A stretch of 64,000 nucleotides of DNA from Monosiga brevicollis MX1 (lineage: Eukaryota; Opisthokonta; Choanoflagellata; Craspedida; Salpingoecidae): assembly GCF_000002865.3 (NCBI RefSeq), contig NW_001865045.1:91831-155830 (forward strand). The letters are read 5' to 3'. Made by a program: the position numbers and the translations under genes. Positions 32,882 through 44,968 of the stretch are shown here, piece by piece; position 1 is the first letter of the stretch; the number at the start of each line of letters is the position of its first letter. The notes below the pieces were generated by a model, which searched no databases, had not been told where the DNA came from, and saw nothing but the letters and a program-made list of their open reading frames with translations.

Positions 32882-35800
32882 CTACTCGCGCAGATGTAGC
32901 ACGTGGCGCAGGGTTGCGGCGGCACGAATGTCAAGTTGTACATGACCGAGGGGAATTTCCCCGGGAGCCGGCTCGGCCGAGGCAAAAAGGGGAATGTGCT
33001 CATCTTCAATATCCTTGCCCGAAGCAAGAATGTGTTCCAGGTCCACGGCGGCCCAACCCACCGTCTCGCATGGGGTCACGGCATCTACACACGCACATGC
33101 GCTATCAGCTGGCGGATCGTGACTTGATGCTCAGATAATTTGAGCGCCAGATAGAGACTGTTACGTACCATCCTCTGGTGGCTCGCTTACAAGTTCAAAA
33201 TATATCACATACGAGCTCTACCCAATTTTGCGGCAGGAAATGAGTTTGAGCCGGGCTGCACACACACACACACACACACACACGTGTGACGCTGTTGTAA
33301 AAGTACATCAAGCTACGTACAAAGCGCTTGATCTGCTTGACAATGGTGCGCAGCATCTTCATGGAGGCATCTCCGCCCACCTCTGACTCAGCCTGGCGCT
33401 CGGCGCCATCAAAGTTAAATTGCAACTGCCAAAGCAAGATACAAGCATGAGCGTGTGCTGGACGAGCTCGGCACTCAAACCAATTGCGACGATGCAGTGC
33501 TGCAGCAAACCTGAAACTGAAAGTCGACTGGATGCCCTGTGGTAGGCTTTGGCAAGGAGACTGGGGTTTCTAACAACCGTGAATCCACGTGGGGGAGCTC
33601 ATAACTGGAAGCACATTGTCGGGATGATACATGATATGCACCATGTGAGTGGCGGCTTCTCAGCTCGCAAGTTTTGTGTCGCGCCACATCATCGTAATCA
33701 CACCTGAAGAAAAGATTATGAATGTTGGGATCGGTGACCACGGGCGAGTTCACGTCCAGCTGAAGCCTGCAGCATCAAAAGATTTGATGAAGGGGAAAAA
33801 AAAAAAAAAAAAAAAGGCGCAAAAGTTGCACAAGAGTCATGATTCTCAAGAGAGCAACCGCAGACGGCGTACTGGTGAATGGCAATGGTCAAGGGTGGCG
33901 CTGTTTTGATCTTGCTGGACCGTTTGCCCGTGCTGTTTGCTGAAGTGCCACTACAGGCGAGGCAATGTCAGAGGATTAGCACCAAATGTAGAAGATGGCA
34001 TGAGCAACTCCGAGAACAATCCAACCGAAGCGGTCTGCACACTGGCCACTTACGTTGTAGCCCCTGTATCGGAGTTGCCCAGTCCTCGTTCATGGGGCAC
34101 GGCCAGATGACCCGTGTCGCCCATCGGCTCCGCATCCTCGGGCACAGGCGAGAGGGGTTGATGGCCCCGTGTCTGCCCCTCTAAATCAAGCAATGCACGC
34201 GCGGGCTCCTGCATCTTTTCTGGGCTGGGCGATCGCGGCTTGGGCGCTTCCGAGGGGGGGTTAGTGAGGGCTGCCGACTGAGACTGGCGATCTGGCAGCA
34301 CCGGCGTCTCAGTTGAGGCAGGCTCGGGTTGAGTAACATCGCGCTCCTCTGCAGGCGGATCAGCGACCGGAGCGACCACGACTTTGGCCTGCAACGGGCG
34401 CGAAGGCGGCGAATCCTGGTCCAACGGCGCAGCCACTGCCGAGTTGGATGAAATCGGTGTGGCTGGGGTGCGCTTCACCGCTGAAGTGCCGGTGGTCATA
34501 GCTACAGGCGGGCGGGCAGGCTCGCCGTCCGCAAGCGCACCCTGAAGTGCGGGCCGATCTTTGCTTTTCTTGGGCTGTTCACGAGACGGCTCGGGTTTCC
34601 ATTCCAGATAGGTGGTAATTACACCAATTTTTGTACCATCTGCAGCTTGCAGATCCCAGGTTTGCGAATGCTTGGTTGCAGTGTCTGGCAACGCCAGTGA
34701 CGCTTGAGCCACGCCGACCAATTCTGCTGTGCCATCATCTTGCTCTTGAATGACGTAGACGGGCACCTCATTGCCAGCCAGCCAGGCACGCCACTCCGCT
34801 GCGTCGTAAAGTGCGAGGACTTGCTGGTCTTCGAAGCGCGGCTGCAACGTGCCACGAACCGTTTGGGTGAACGTTTGAGGTTCGTCGCGAATCTGATAGG
34901 CTGCGTAGAGCGCGGGGCCGGAGCCGCTGTTCGGACCATGTGGCAAGGCCGCCTCATTGACGTCAGCAGAAACGATGCCAAAGTGAAGAAGGCTAGGTCG
35001 CAGGCCGTCAGGCAGATCACGCGCCACACCTTGTCCTCGGAGGGCCTGTTGAGCCTTGAGTCGCTGCCGGTACTGGCGGAAGGTACGCTCCATGGGCTTT
35101 TCAAATCGCGCTGACAGGTACACGTGAGCCAGCACAACACTCGGGTCACTCAAGGCAAACATTTCTGCAGACATGAGCACGCGCTGGCCAGCCGCTGCGG
35201 ATGGGCTCTCGGCCAGCTCCATCAGACGGATATGGGAACACGCCACCGTAGTGAAGCTAGTCCCAGCCGCCATGTGCAACTCCACTGGCATTTTGCCTTT
35301 GTAAAGGTAGGATATGAACGTCTCATTGACGGTGAGTTTGAAGAAGGAGCTGTGGTTGAAGGGGATGCGCAGCCCGTTCAGGACAGGGGTGGCCTGCGTC
35401 TCATGCTCAAAAAAGTCAAAGGTCACGAACAAGCCCGGGGTATGGTGGGGCAGGACTGACGCTCCGGCTGCCGTCACCTCGACGCGTCCGATTGTGAGTT
35501 CAAGAACGTTCTCGCCGTGCTTGAGGTCTACAGCCAACGCCGCATGGGCCGGCACCACGCTCAATTTGTCGGCACTGCCATCAGGCGCGTGACGGGGCAA
35601 CACGTGCTGGTAGGTGCCGTAAGCAATGGTCTGCAGCCGCTCCTGAAGTCGCTGTATCTCTGCCTGCTTGTGATCAAGCTCCAAGCTGAGACTTTTCTCC
35701 TTCTCGTAGAGTTGTTGCTGCAGATTCTCGAGCTGTTCAGCCGTGACGCGAGCGCGCTCCTGTTCCTGGCGCCGGATGACGCTCTCAAACTCAAGCAGCT

Positions 35801-37845
35801 GCTGCAGCTTATCTTTTTCCAACAACAGGTCCGCATTGGCCGTGCGAAGGGCATGTAGTTCTGCCGTCAGCTCGCCCGAATCTGCGTGTGTGGGCAACAG
35901 AAAGGCCAGGTCGTCGTTGGAGAGACCCTCGGCCCGCTGTTGCTGCACCAAAGCCAGAGCGCGGTCAAGCTGTTGCATGTCCATGGCGCTTTCGTCGGTG
36001 AAAAAGGCCAAGCGCTGCTGGGCCTGCTCAGCCTCTTCCTTCAGCTGTAGGTGTTTGAGGTGCAGGGCACGATACTCGCTCTGCTTCTCTGCTTGCTCCT
36101 GTTTGGCGCGGCTCAGCTGATCCAACGTGTCAGCATGACTGGTGCGGAGCGTTGTCAGTGCATCGTTGAGCTGAGCGATTTCAGCCTTGAGCTCGCTCTG
36201 CAGTTGTCGATGATGTGCGTCGCGGTTTTCATCAAAGGCTGCGGCCAACAATTTGTCATTTTGAGCTTTGAGTTGTTCGAGTTCTGCGCGCAGATGACGA
36301 GAGTCGGCGTCGTGCTCCATGGATGACGAGGCTTGAGCTCGTGCCTCGGCCAACTCTTGTCTGACTGTCTGTGTCTCCTGTGCGCGTATCAACAATGTTC
36401 AAACACAAGCGGAAGTGAGAGGGCACAACCACGGCCATGTGTGACAAGGGAAAAAAAAAGAAAAGAAAAAAAAAAAAAGGGGGGGGGGGGGGGGGGGCAG
36501 AGCTGGCCACACCTCCCGTTGACGCTGGAGATCTGCCTCACGATCGGCAAGAGCCTGTTGTAAGAGCGTCAGCTCGCGTTTGGCGGTACCATGATCCTCG
36601 TGCGCCACCTTGACCTGAGCTTCAAGCTCCACGACTTGTTTAGCACGAGCCTCAAGGGCTTGTTGTAGGCGGTTCATGCCAATGTTGCTTTGCACATTAT
36701 TCTGGCGCTCCCCAATTTCCTTGCTGTGCAGGCGATCTTCCAACTGTTGGCACTCGTCGAGTGTCATCTCCAGAGTCTCCTCAAGTTTGCGCACTGCCGC
36801 CTGTAGGCTTCTTATTTGTCCCTGCGCCATTTGTTCGCGTTGCCGACTGGCGAGCAGGCGGGCAAATCAAGCAGACGGAAAGTGGTGGCTAGCGTCACGT
36901 AGCGCAGTGGGCTGGTCGTGCCCTGAGCTTACCTGTCTTGTAGTTCGTTTTCAAGTTGTTGGTGGCGAGCAGACCATTTGGTTTCATGGGCGGCCAACTC
37001 TGCGAATGATGGCCAGCAAAAATAGCAGTCGTCCAGGTACCATCCATGCAACCGTCATTAGCCTCGCTCGGCCGCTCGGGGTATGTACAGAGCAGTCGGG
37101 GTCGTACCTTCTCGGTGGCGCTGCTGAAGCTGTTGTTGCTGCTGTGCAGTGCCTGGCCGTACGCTGGGCCGGCGAGACCCTCCCAGGGATCCGGATTTGC
37201 CAGATTTCTCGCCAGCTGTGGCACGAGCCAGTTCAAGCTTCCGCGTCAAATTTTCGTTCATTTTCTCAAGCTGTGCCATTTGGTGGCGAGCGTCCGTCAG
37301 CTGGCCCTCCAATTCAATATTACGGGTTGCTACGGCAATGCGTTGGTAAGCAGCACATGAGTTGATGTGGACCTACCACATTCGAGGAAGAGCAAATGGG
37401 TTTTCAATGGGTGGGACCAACCTTCGTTGACATTTTCGTCGTTGTGCTGGCCTGCGTACCGCTTCAGCTGCGCCATGAGCCGTGCATTCTGCGTCGATAA
37501 CCTGCACAGAGCAAGGAAGCGGTCAGACTTGACCGTCAATGGGAAAGAAAAGCAAGATAAAATCAGCTGTGTTGTATGCAGGTCCGCCCGAGGCATACCG
37601 CTTGACTTCGTCCTCTTTCTGCCTCAGCTGGCTTTTCAGCGCCAGGTTTTCGTCTTTATAGCGCAGAGCAGCATCATCAGCCGCTCCATCGCCCGGGCCC
37701 CTGAGCGGCTTGCCCGCGCTCTCGTAGCGCAAGTTGGCAGGGCCTAGCAGTGCCCACACGTAAGTTGCGATCGCCAATGATAGGCAACTTTGACATGTGT
37801 GTTGTGGTGCTGAGACGAACCTTTTGATGCGCGTCGTGCAGACAT
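32882..37845 (-). CDS. RPGRIP1L: RPGRIP1-like transition-zone protein
   Basis: Thirteen exons, 37845-37821, 37743-37599, 37501-37422, 37329-37108, 36999-36933, 36846-36513, 36377-34054, 33950-33873, 33766-33704, 33604-33511, 33425-33321, 33217-33169 and 33084-32882, join in phase to 1262 residues (human RPGRIP1L 1315). It is a scaffold of the ciliary transition zone (MKS/NPHP module). Residues 1 to about 545 are coiled coil. A first C2 domain (about 590-740) has ENVLELTIGRVEV, PGLFVTFDFFEHETQATPVL and FFKLTVNETFISYL. A second C2-like region (about 770-910) ends in WDLQAADGTKIGVITTYLEW, followed by a Pro/Ser/Glu-rich linker. The RPGR-interacting domain (about 1066-1262) has LETPVSLPKPTTGHPVDFQF, YFELVSEPPED and VGWAAVDLEHILASGKDI. 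Several short 3' exons were placed by phase plus family pattern. The ORF with an apparent Met at 36395 is only exon 7. Confidence 0.92.
36451..36497. repeat. A-tract followed by G19 homopolymer in an RPGRIP1L intron
   Basis: An interrupted run of about 28 A ends in 19 consecutive G on the plus strand (36479-36497), so the transcript carries C19 then a T tract. The T tract can serve as the polypyrimidine stretch of this intron. Run length is prone to sequencing error. Confidence 0.9.
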
Positions 37846-38636
37846 GGCGCTGCTGTGTGAGGCCGCAAACGCCAGACACCGATGCGCAGAAGAAGCGGAC
37901 AGAAAGTGGTGCCGTCACCCAAATTCAGGCATACTACGCCACCATTGCCCCACGCCCAAAGGGAAGGAGGATGCCGCCGCTAGGTAGTCCGTAAGAAAAC
38001 TTGCCCTCGTTCCCGCCTTTTGGTCTGCTCGCAGGCGAGCCAAGGGCATCAGCATCAGGCACGCACGCACACAACACACACAACAGCCATCTGCGCGCTC
38101 CTCCAATGCCACAACATCTTTGCCCGTGACAGCAACACGCCCAGCCCAGGCACACCCGCAAAGCACAGCCAGCCGGACCCACCATCAACCGCATACCTGA
38201 TCTCCGCGCCCCTTTCAAAACTCCTCAAAAAAAAATAATTCCGAAATTGAAATTTCAACGGACAAACACCCTTTTGCTTTTCTTTTTGGGGGGGTGTTGT
38301 CATCATTTTCTTGGGCTTTTCAAATTTGCCTTTTGACATGGCATGGAGCACGCTGGCTCACATACTCGATCTGGAATGGTGCAATGAGCGAAAATGTGTC
38401 TTGTTGTCCAAGGTTGCTGATCAATCTGAAAGCACATGGGACATGGGACAGCATAGAGGTATGGAAAAACAGGTTGAGGCCAACAACCCAAACAGGCTTG
38501 GCTTAGAGAGGAAAAACATGGAAGAAACCACGAGAACATTCCTATGCAGCGAGCACATCCAAGAAAAATGGCAAAAGGTACCAAGAACATAGACATGGAC
38601 AGAACGGGGAAACCACTAAAACGACCGGTGTGCGGC
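37846..38636. other. Intergenic, upstream of RPGRIP1L and downstream of SNX1/2
   Basis: 791 bp between two minus-strand genes. Contains a CA-rich patch (about 38060-38085) and G7/T runs near 38280. No coding evidence. Holds the RPGRIP1L promoter by position. Confidence 0.5.
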
Positions 38637-41474
38637 TCAAGCATCTTGGCCGATAGATTTAGCCTCGGGCAAAAAGCCCTCCCAGGCCTTTACGACTTGA
38701 TGTTGCAGGGTCATCATCGACTCGACATACTCGACCAGGCTCGCCTTGAGCTCGTTGGCCTACCACGCGAGCAAATATATTGCGTGATGACGTGAGAACC
38801 AAGATGTCGTAATGTGGACCAGCTTCCACTCATGCGCTTCAAAGGCAACAAATCAGTGATGCCGAGTTTCCCAACTTACACGCGAGATATCAAAGCGCTT
38901 CCATTCCTTCTTGATCAGCGACGAAATTTGCTCAAAGTTGGCTCGAGTAGTCTTGACTGCCTCCTCCGCCTGTGGGCACCAACATTGTATGAGGCATTCA
39001 GTTATTTCTCGAATAAATACCACTTGGGCCCTCAACCCTCCAGTTGAGGCGTTGCTACGTACATCTGTAACATCCTGTGCCGCCTGGTCTAGCTTGTCCG
39101 TGCGGTTACTCGCTGCGGTGCCGGCACAAGGCATGAGACACGATATCACCCGCCTTTGCCCCTTTCCCGAGATTCACAGCACTCAAACAAGCCACGCCAG
39201 CTCGGCCCGGGAAATGAAACTATTCTCAGCCTCCATGTCGAGCAAACGACAAGGACCATACCGGTGTATTTCGCTTCAAGATCACGCTTCTTGACCAAGT
39301 TGGTCTCGGCATTTTGCCAGGCACGAAAGGCGCCAATGCGTTGCTCGAAGCAGATCTAAACATCAAGGTCATGGGCGTGTGAGTGGCGTGGCTCGTTGAA
39401 AACGAGGTATCAAGCGCTTGACAAACATATGAGAAAAAGAACAGGAAGGGTCGCGGGCTGAAACCATCACTGACCTTCATGGCACCACACAGGGAGACAA
39501 AGTCCGCCACAATTTCACTCATGTCGAAAAAGTCGCGGCGTTCTTGCTTGCCATGCAGACGAGCCACCCGCGCTTCCACGTCGGCCATCTGATGCATGGC
39601 GCTCTTCAGCGATTCAACCTCTTCGGCATCAGCCAACTCGGCAAAGCTTTCAGCGAAGAAGGTTGTGTGGTGTGCAAGTTCCTTGCGCTTGGCCACCAAT
39701 CTGATTAAAAGACGCAAGGATGAGGGTCAAAAGCAAGTGGGGTGATGGTCAACATTTCAAGGCCACATCAACGTACTGTTCAAGCATGGCATGCAACTTT
39801 TTGAGCTGGCCTTCAAGAGCCTCGAGCTCGCCGGTCTTGTCCGCGAACCACTCGTCGGCCTCGGTATAAGTGGAAAGCTTGGACATGAGGCTGGCAATGG
39901 CGCTGGCCTTGGGCTTGGCCACCTAGCAAAAGGGCAAGAAGAACGTAAGGAAGGCAGAATCAAGACTGGTAGGGGCAAGTTGGGACTGGCGCCGAACAGA
40001 GAGCACGCAGGCCAGTCGTACCTTTGTTTCTGTCGTGAGGAACGTCTTGAAGACGTCGTCGGATCGGAGAATGGGGTGGGCGGCGATGCGCTGCATGAAG
40101 CGCTCAAGAGCAAACTGACGCTGCTCAATGAAGGGGGTCACCTCATCGCCCTGCGACTTGAACTTCATCATTCCGGTACCGACGGCGCTCTTGGGAGGCG
40201 GGGGAGGCACCAAAAGGCCCGGGTACTTTTCCACCAGATACTTGTAGAGCGCATGAAAATCTGAGTAACGATGTTGCACTTCAAAGCTGGGCTGGGCAAA
40301 GCCCTTCATGGTGGTCTGCAAAACAACAACAATGATCCCGACGCGCCATCCGAGTTGAAAGATGAGCAGTACGTTGGCTACTCGAGACAATTTCGCAAAG
40401 AGAAGAACGGCAGGGGAGCTGAAATGCAAACGGATGGTGCTCAAGGAAATGTACCTTTGTGTTGAGGTTGTACACCATGTAGCTGCCCATGCCATCGCCG
40501 ATGCGCTGGGGATCGGAGACGCTGATCTCCAGAGTCCCAGGATCCACGACTGGCTCAGAAGATTCAGAGGACGAGATCTTGCGGGTCTTGGACGCAGCCT
40601 GTCCGGTGTGCCGATGCCATACACCGAGGTGTTTGGGTGAGTGAAGTGAAGGCTCAGCAGGCATTCAGAAAAGCAGAGGTGGGTAACCTTGGCAGGTGCA
40701 GGTGCAGCAGCGGGTGCAGGTGCGGCAGCAGGTGCAGGTGCGGCAGCAGGTGCAGGTGCAGCCGCCGCAGCTGGAGCAGGTGCCTATCGTCACGATTCCA
40801 ACGGAAAATGAATATTTGTTTGCGGCGAAGAAAACAAGGCTGAGCACGCGATCAAAGGGCGTACAGGCTTGGTAATGGTCGTTGATTTGCCAGCAAACAT
40901 GTCGTCGTCATCGTCATCGTCGTCGTCATTGGCATTGGCAGCGGGGGCAGCAGCCGCAACTGCAGGTGCAGGCGTTGGCTCTTCAGGCTCGGCTTCGGGC
41001 TCGGCTTCAGGCTCGGCTTCGGGCTCGGCTTCGGGCTCGGCTTCGGGCTCGGCTTCGGGCTCGGCTTCGGGCTCGGCTTCGGGCTCGGCTTCGGGCTCGG
41101 CTTCGGGCTCGGCTTCGGGCTCGGCTTCGGGCTCGGCTTCAGCTTCTTCTTCATTTTAGGGAAACGGCAAGAATCAAGCATCAGCGCACAGAACGAGCGC
41201 CATTTGTGGTCATACCCAAGAAACCAACATACCAGCGGCAGCACCTGGCGCTGGGGCTGGGGCCGGCTCTGACTCCTCCTCATCGTCATCGTACAGATTC
41301 ACATCTTCAGTTGGAGGCACCTCCTGCATTATGCGCGATGCAAACGAGGGCCGAGTCATGCCGGTGAGATGGACGCTGTGGATGGCCAACCTGGATCTGG
41401 GATCAAAAGAGCACCACGCCAAGAAGCACCTCATCCTCAGGAGGTGGCGTCGGCTTGGTGTCCTCATCGGCCAT
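38637..41474 (-). CDS. SNX1: Retromer-associated sorting nexin (SNX1/SNX2/Vps5), PX-BAR
   Basis: Twelve exons, 41474-41430, 41323-41233, 41148-40865, 40783-40688, 40598-40455, 40315-40022, 39922-39777, 39700-39475, 39355-39262, 39112-39063, 38969-38880 and 38759-38637, join in phase to 560 residues. SNX1/2-Vps5 proteins bind phosphatidylinositol 3-phosphate and tubulate endosomes for retrieval with retromer. The first about 170 residues are acidic low-complexity (EAEP repeats, an Asp9 run, Ala/Pro repeats). The PX domain (about 185-318) has [53 protein letters not shown] and [18 protein letters not shown]. The Vps5-type BAR domain (about 319-560) has [40 protein letters not shown] and [20 protein letters not shown]. 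The low-complexity exons are placed by phase only, so their ends are less certain than the PX-BAR part. Confidence 0.92.
40985..41142. repeat. 12-bp coding minisatellite, (Glu-Ala-Glu-Pro)n
   Basis: About 13 near-identical copies of GGCTCGGCTTCG. On the coding (minus) strand they read as repeated Glu-Pro-Glu-Ala in the SNX1/2 N-terminus. Rare third-position A/G changes keep the amino acids. Confidence 0.95.
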
Positions 41475-42467
41475 TGTGCTGGAGTGTGCTAGACAAGTGA
41501 GCTGCAACGAGGCGAAGGACCAACAACCAGAGCCGGAGCAAAGGGTCAGTGAGTTGAAGCTTTAAAAAGAACCTGCTGCAACACCAACACACTGGCCAAT
41601 GTTGAACGAAACTCCCCCCCGCAAGTGCACCTACAGCCCGACCCCGTCCCCCCCCCCCTCAGCCAGTTGACCTCCTGATCCCTTTGTGACCCCCAATACC
41701 ATCCCACCTCCCATCCCATCCCCGCGCTGCCACTGACGCGATATCAAGAGACAGGAGCGAGCGAGCTGGAGGACACAGAGAGAGTGTGTGTGTGAGAGAG
41801 AAAGAGAGAGAGAGAGACAAGTGTGCTCTCGGCTAATGTGTGAGAGATGTGAGTGAGAGGGATGATGTGTGAGAGGTGATGTGAAACCTTTATCGGATAT
41901 GAAGGGAAAACCAGAGATGGCATGAAGAGATCGAACAGACAAGAGAACAAAGAAACTGTTACCAAATGAAATTACCAGCCTGCTTGATGACATTCACGTC
42001 GTAACACACGTAAACAACACGATATGGCAGCGGGATCTCGGTCTGAACAAGAGAGAGGGAGAGGGGAAGGGAGAGCTCGGTGTGCGGACGTGAGCAGAGT
42101 GAGCGAGAGCTCAGGCAACCAACATTGGCCTCTCTCCCCGCCCCAGCGCACCTCGCTCGCACAAGACCAAAACACGGCCGTCACAGCCCTCTGGCTCCTC
42201 CTGAAACCTGAATCACTTTCACCCCCGTTAATACCTGCTAAAAGAATACAATTTTCACACCTCGGCTTGCAAACCGCCCCCGTGCTGACAATTCGTTGTC
42301 AGACTTTTCGGGCGGGCCAAGACGAGCAGCTCACCGTGACACTCCGACCCTCGTGTCGTGTCGTGTCGCGTCGTGTCGTTGCGGTTTGCTGCCGTGCTGA
42401 GGGCGCTGCCTGCTTGCTGGCTCCGATCTCTTCTGTTCTGAGCAAGCCCCGGACGACTCTGGACACC
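41475..42467. promoter_or_regulatory. Divergent intergenic region, SNX1/2 / ataxin-10
   Basis: 993 bp between divergent starts. Includes C-rich runs (about 41616-41660), a GA/GT-rich repeat block at about 41775-41880, and a tandem GTGTC pentamer at about 42354-42380 in the likely ataxin-10 5' UTR. Promoter role is inferred. Confidence 0.5.
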
Positions 42468-44379
42468 ATGGGTGAACGCGTGGACGAGCTGGTAGCCAAT
42501 CCCCTGGCTTGGAAAAGCGTGCTCGCCGAGTGCGCACGCGATCCCGACGCCCTGGGCGCTGCTCTAGCAGACGATGCGGACCGTGTCGCTCAAAGTCTTT
42601 TGGAATTATCATGGCAGGATGCAGCTCTGCGCCATGCCCTTCGTGCCCTGGCCAATCTAAGCAGTGCAACCCTCCCCGATGATGTGGAAGCCCGCCTGTA
42701 TGACCAGCTCTATATCCCCGTCCTCGCCCGCTTCGGCACCTGTCTCCTATGCGTCCGCACCGCCCCCTCCTTGGAATCCCATGCGCCCGCCGCCACCATG
42801 ATCTTTCTAAACTGCATTGTCAAGCGGCGTGCCTGCCGTCGCCTGCCCGGCCCCGCCTGTCTGGATATGCTCATGCTGCGCGCCCTTTTGTTTCTCATCC
42901 AGCAACGTGCCCCTCTGGCTTCGCCGCCCGACAATGACAGTCAAAGCGAACCTGCTGACGAGCCTGCCCGCCCCTCTGACCTCACCCTGGATCTGGCCCT
43001 CGTTGCCATACTTCTCCTGCCCCGCCTGCCTTGTTTCCCTGACGTCCTTCGCTTCCTCGACATGGCTCAGCTTGGGGACCCCACGGTGAACCCAGATACA
43101 GCCGACGCCAGCAGCGAAGGCTACGACCTCAGTCCCGACCTTCCGCCAGAATTACAACGTGAATGGGATGCAGCCACCGCTGCCATTCGCAGTGGCGTAC
43201 GCCCCGATCCTGATGTTGCCCACCCCACTGCCGCCAGCTCTGTCGAGCTTCCGGAAGACCTCTGCTATCGTGGCCTCGAAGAGGCCGAGCGCCTCGATGC
43301 TCGAGAGCTGACCCTCCGTCTCATCCACGTGAAATCCGAGCTGGTGGCTATTCTTGCCAAGCGCCTGCCCGACATGCATCTCGACCCCACGGTACATGAC
43401 GACGACCGAGTGACCATTGAAGATAGCCATGAGCCTCGCATGGCCCTGCCGAACCTGCTGCACCTGGCTCGCCACGCGCTTCAACTCCTAGCCCTCCTGC
43501 ATGATATTGAAGCCTGGCGGAACGACGGGCTGCAACCCATTCAATCGCAAACGCATCTCCTGCTCATTGCCCTTGCCACCACCGCCCTTCACGCCGACAC
43601 GCCACTGGTCAGTCTCCTTGCTGCGAGCGAACCAACGCTGTGCCATTCCACGTGACCACGCGTGACGATAGTACGCCACCACAAACGTACAAACACGCGT
43701 CTTTGTCCCTTGTTCCATTCTATAGAAGCTGGAGCTAGGTCAAGCTCTGTTGCCGCGCTTGGTACCAGCTCTGCTCGAGGTGCGTATGCACTGTACCCCA
43801 CGCGCTATCGCAATGATTAGCTGACGGTGGTCCTCGGTGAACGGTGCTGAGTCAGATCCGCAGCTGGTACACGCCGAGTGGTCGCGATACCGTCGTCCCC
43901 CTTCCTCGACGTGGTTTCCTAAGCATCTGCCTCCGCCTTGTGGGCAACCTCTTGGCCGACTGTCCCGACAATGTCACGCTTCTTCGCACCCATGGCGTTC
44001 GTCTAGTTGATTCACCATCCCCATAGTCCTCACTTTTTGACCATGCATTTGTAGTGTTGCTCTCGCTTGTGCCCTCACTTCCGGGTGTGGCTGTTCGCAC
44101 TGTTAGGGCATTCCGGCTGTCATGTCTTTCATGTGCCACGACACGTTTCAGCCCCAACTTTATGGTTTGCACCTGCCCTGCATGCGTTCGGTGTGGCCCA
44201 AGCCCCTACCAGCTCCCGCTGCGCTCACTACTTGTTGCCTTTGCCTAGAATGGACGGCTCTGGCCATCCGGCACATCTGCGCAGCTGGTCCAGAGAATCT
44301 CGCGGTGGTCCAGGACGTGCAGCGAGCCGCTGCAGATGCTGCCGAGCAGCACCTACAGAATAAAGTGCAGGAGCGCTGA
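42468..44379 (+). CDS. ATXN10: Ataxin-10 family armadillo-like protein
   Basis: Five exons, 42468-43607, 43726-43779, 43856-44000, 44055-44084 and 44249-44379, join in phase to 499 residues (human 475). Ataxin-10 is a cytoplasmic helical-repeat protein linked to cytokinesis and neuronal survival; its molecular role is poorly defined. The long first exon is helical and Leu-rich with an ARM-like pattern (LLELSWQDAALRHALRALAN). The C-terminal ataxin-10 domain shows GFLSICLRLVGNLLADCPDN followed, after introns, by EWTALAIRHICAAGPENL, matching the family's GNL...EW...AIRNL...NQ pattern. The 30-nt exon 44055-44084 is the weakest part: it was chosen because it is the small exon I found that keeps phase between the last two blocks, and the loop is shorter than in animals. 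Confidence 0.8.
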
Positions 44380-44968
44380 GCCTGTGGGCACCTCGTACTT
44401 TGGAGCCTGCCGACCCGTGTTCATATTCTGCGTGTAATTGAGGATTTTGCCTGATTTTTCAAGGTTTTTTTTTTTTTTTCAGCTTTTTTTTTTTTTTCCA
44501 AACATGAGCATCGCTTTTCCTGCAAAGGCATTATTGCGAGCAACGTGGTGTGTACTCATGTCGGTGCTGGTTGTCTGTGAGAATAATCATACCAGGCCCG
44601 AAATCAGAGTTCTCCATTTGGATCCAGTACAAAGCGGATGTCGATCTGGTGTACCTGAAGGGCTTTGACCTGACGATGTTATCGGCAGACCCGAAATCTG
44701 CATCCCCTTGCAGAAAAATGCGTGAGGGTTCGTGTGCTCTTCGTCCGTTAGAATGGGAGGAGGACAAGTCTGGGTTTGTGAAACGGTGAATGACTCTCCA
44801 TCAAGGAGGAATAGAAGGACACATTCCTGAATTGTGAACTCGATCAGAAGAGGGTCAGCGCCGGGTCGGGCACAACTTTGAGAGAATAAGTGAAGCGGGC
44901 ACGGGTGGAGATCCCTACCCATAAAGCCAATACATGTATCTCTCTAATTAACCAAGGTTGTCAGGGCC
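44380..44968. other. Convergent intergenic region (ataxin-10 / PRP4 kinase 3' flanks)
   Basis: 589 bp between stop codons with two T tracts (44466-44480 and 44485-44498). No coding evidence. Confidence 0.5.

Noticed and set aside
40869-41159. Gly/Ser/Ala-repeat protein on the plus strand
   Set aside because: It is the antisense reading of the SNX1/2 minisatellite exon, which has a consistent spliced frame on the minus strand.
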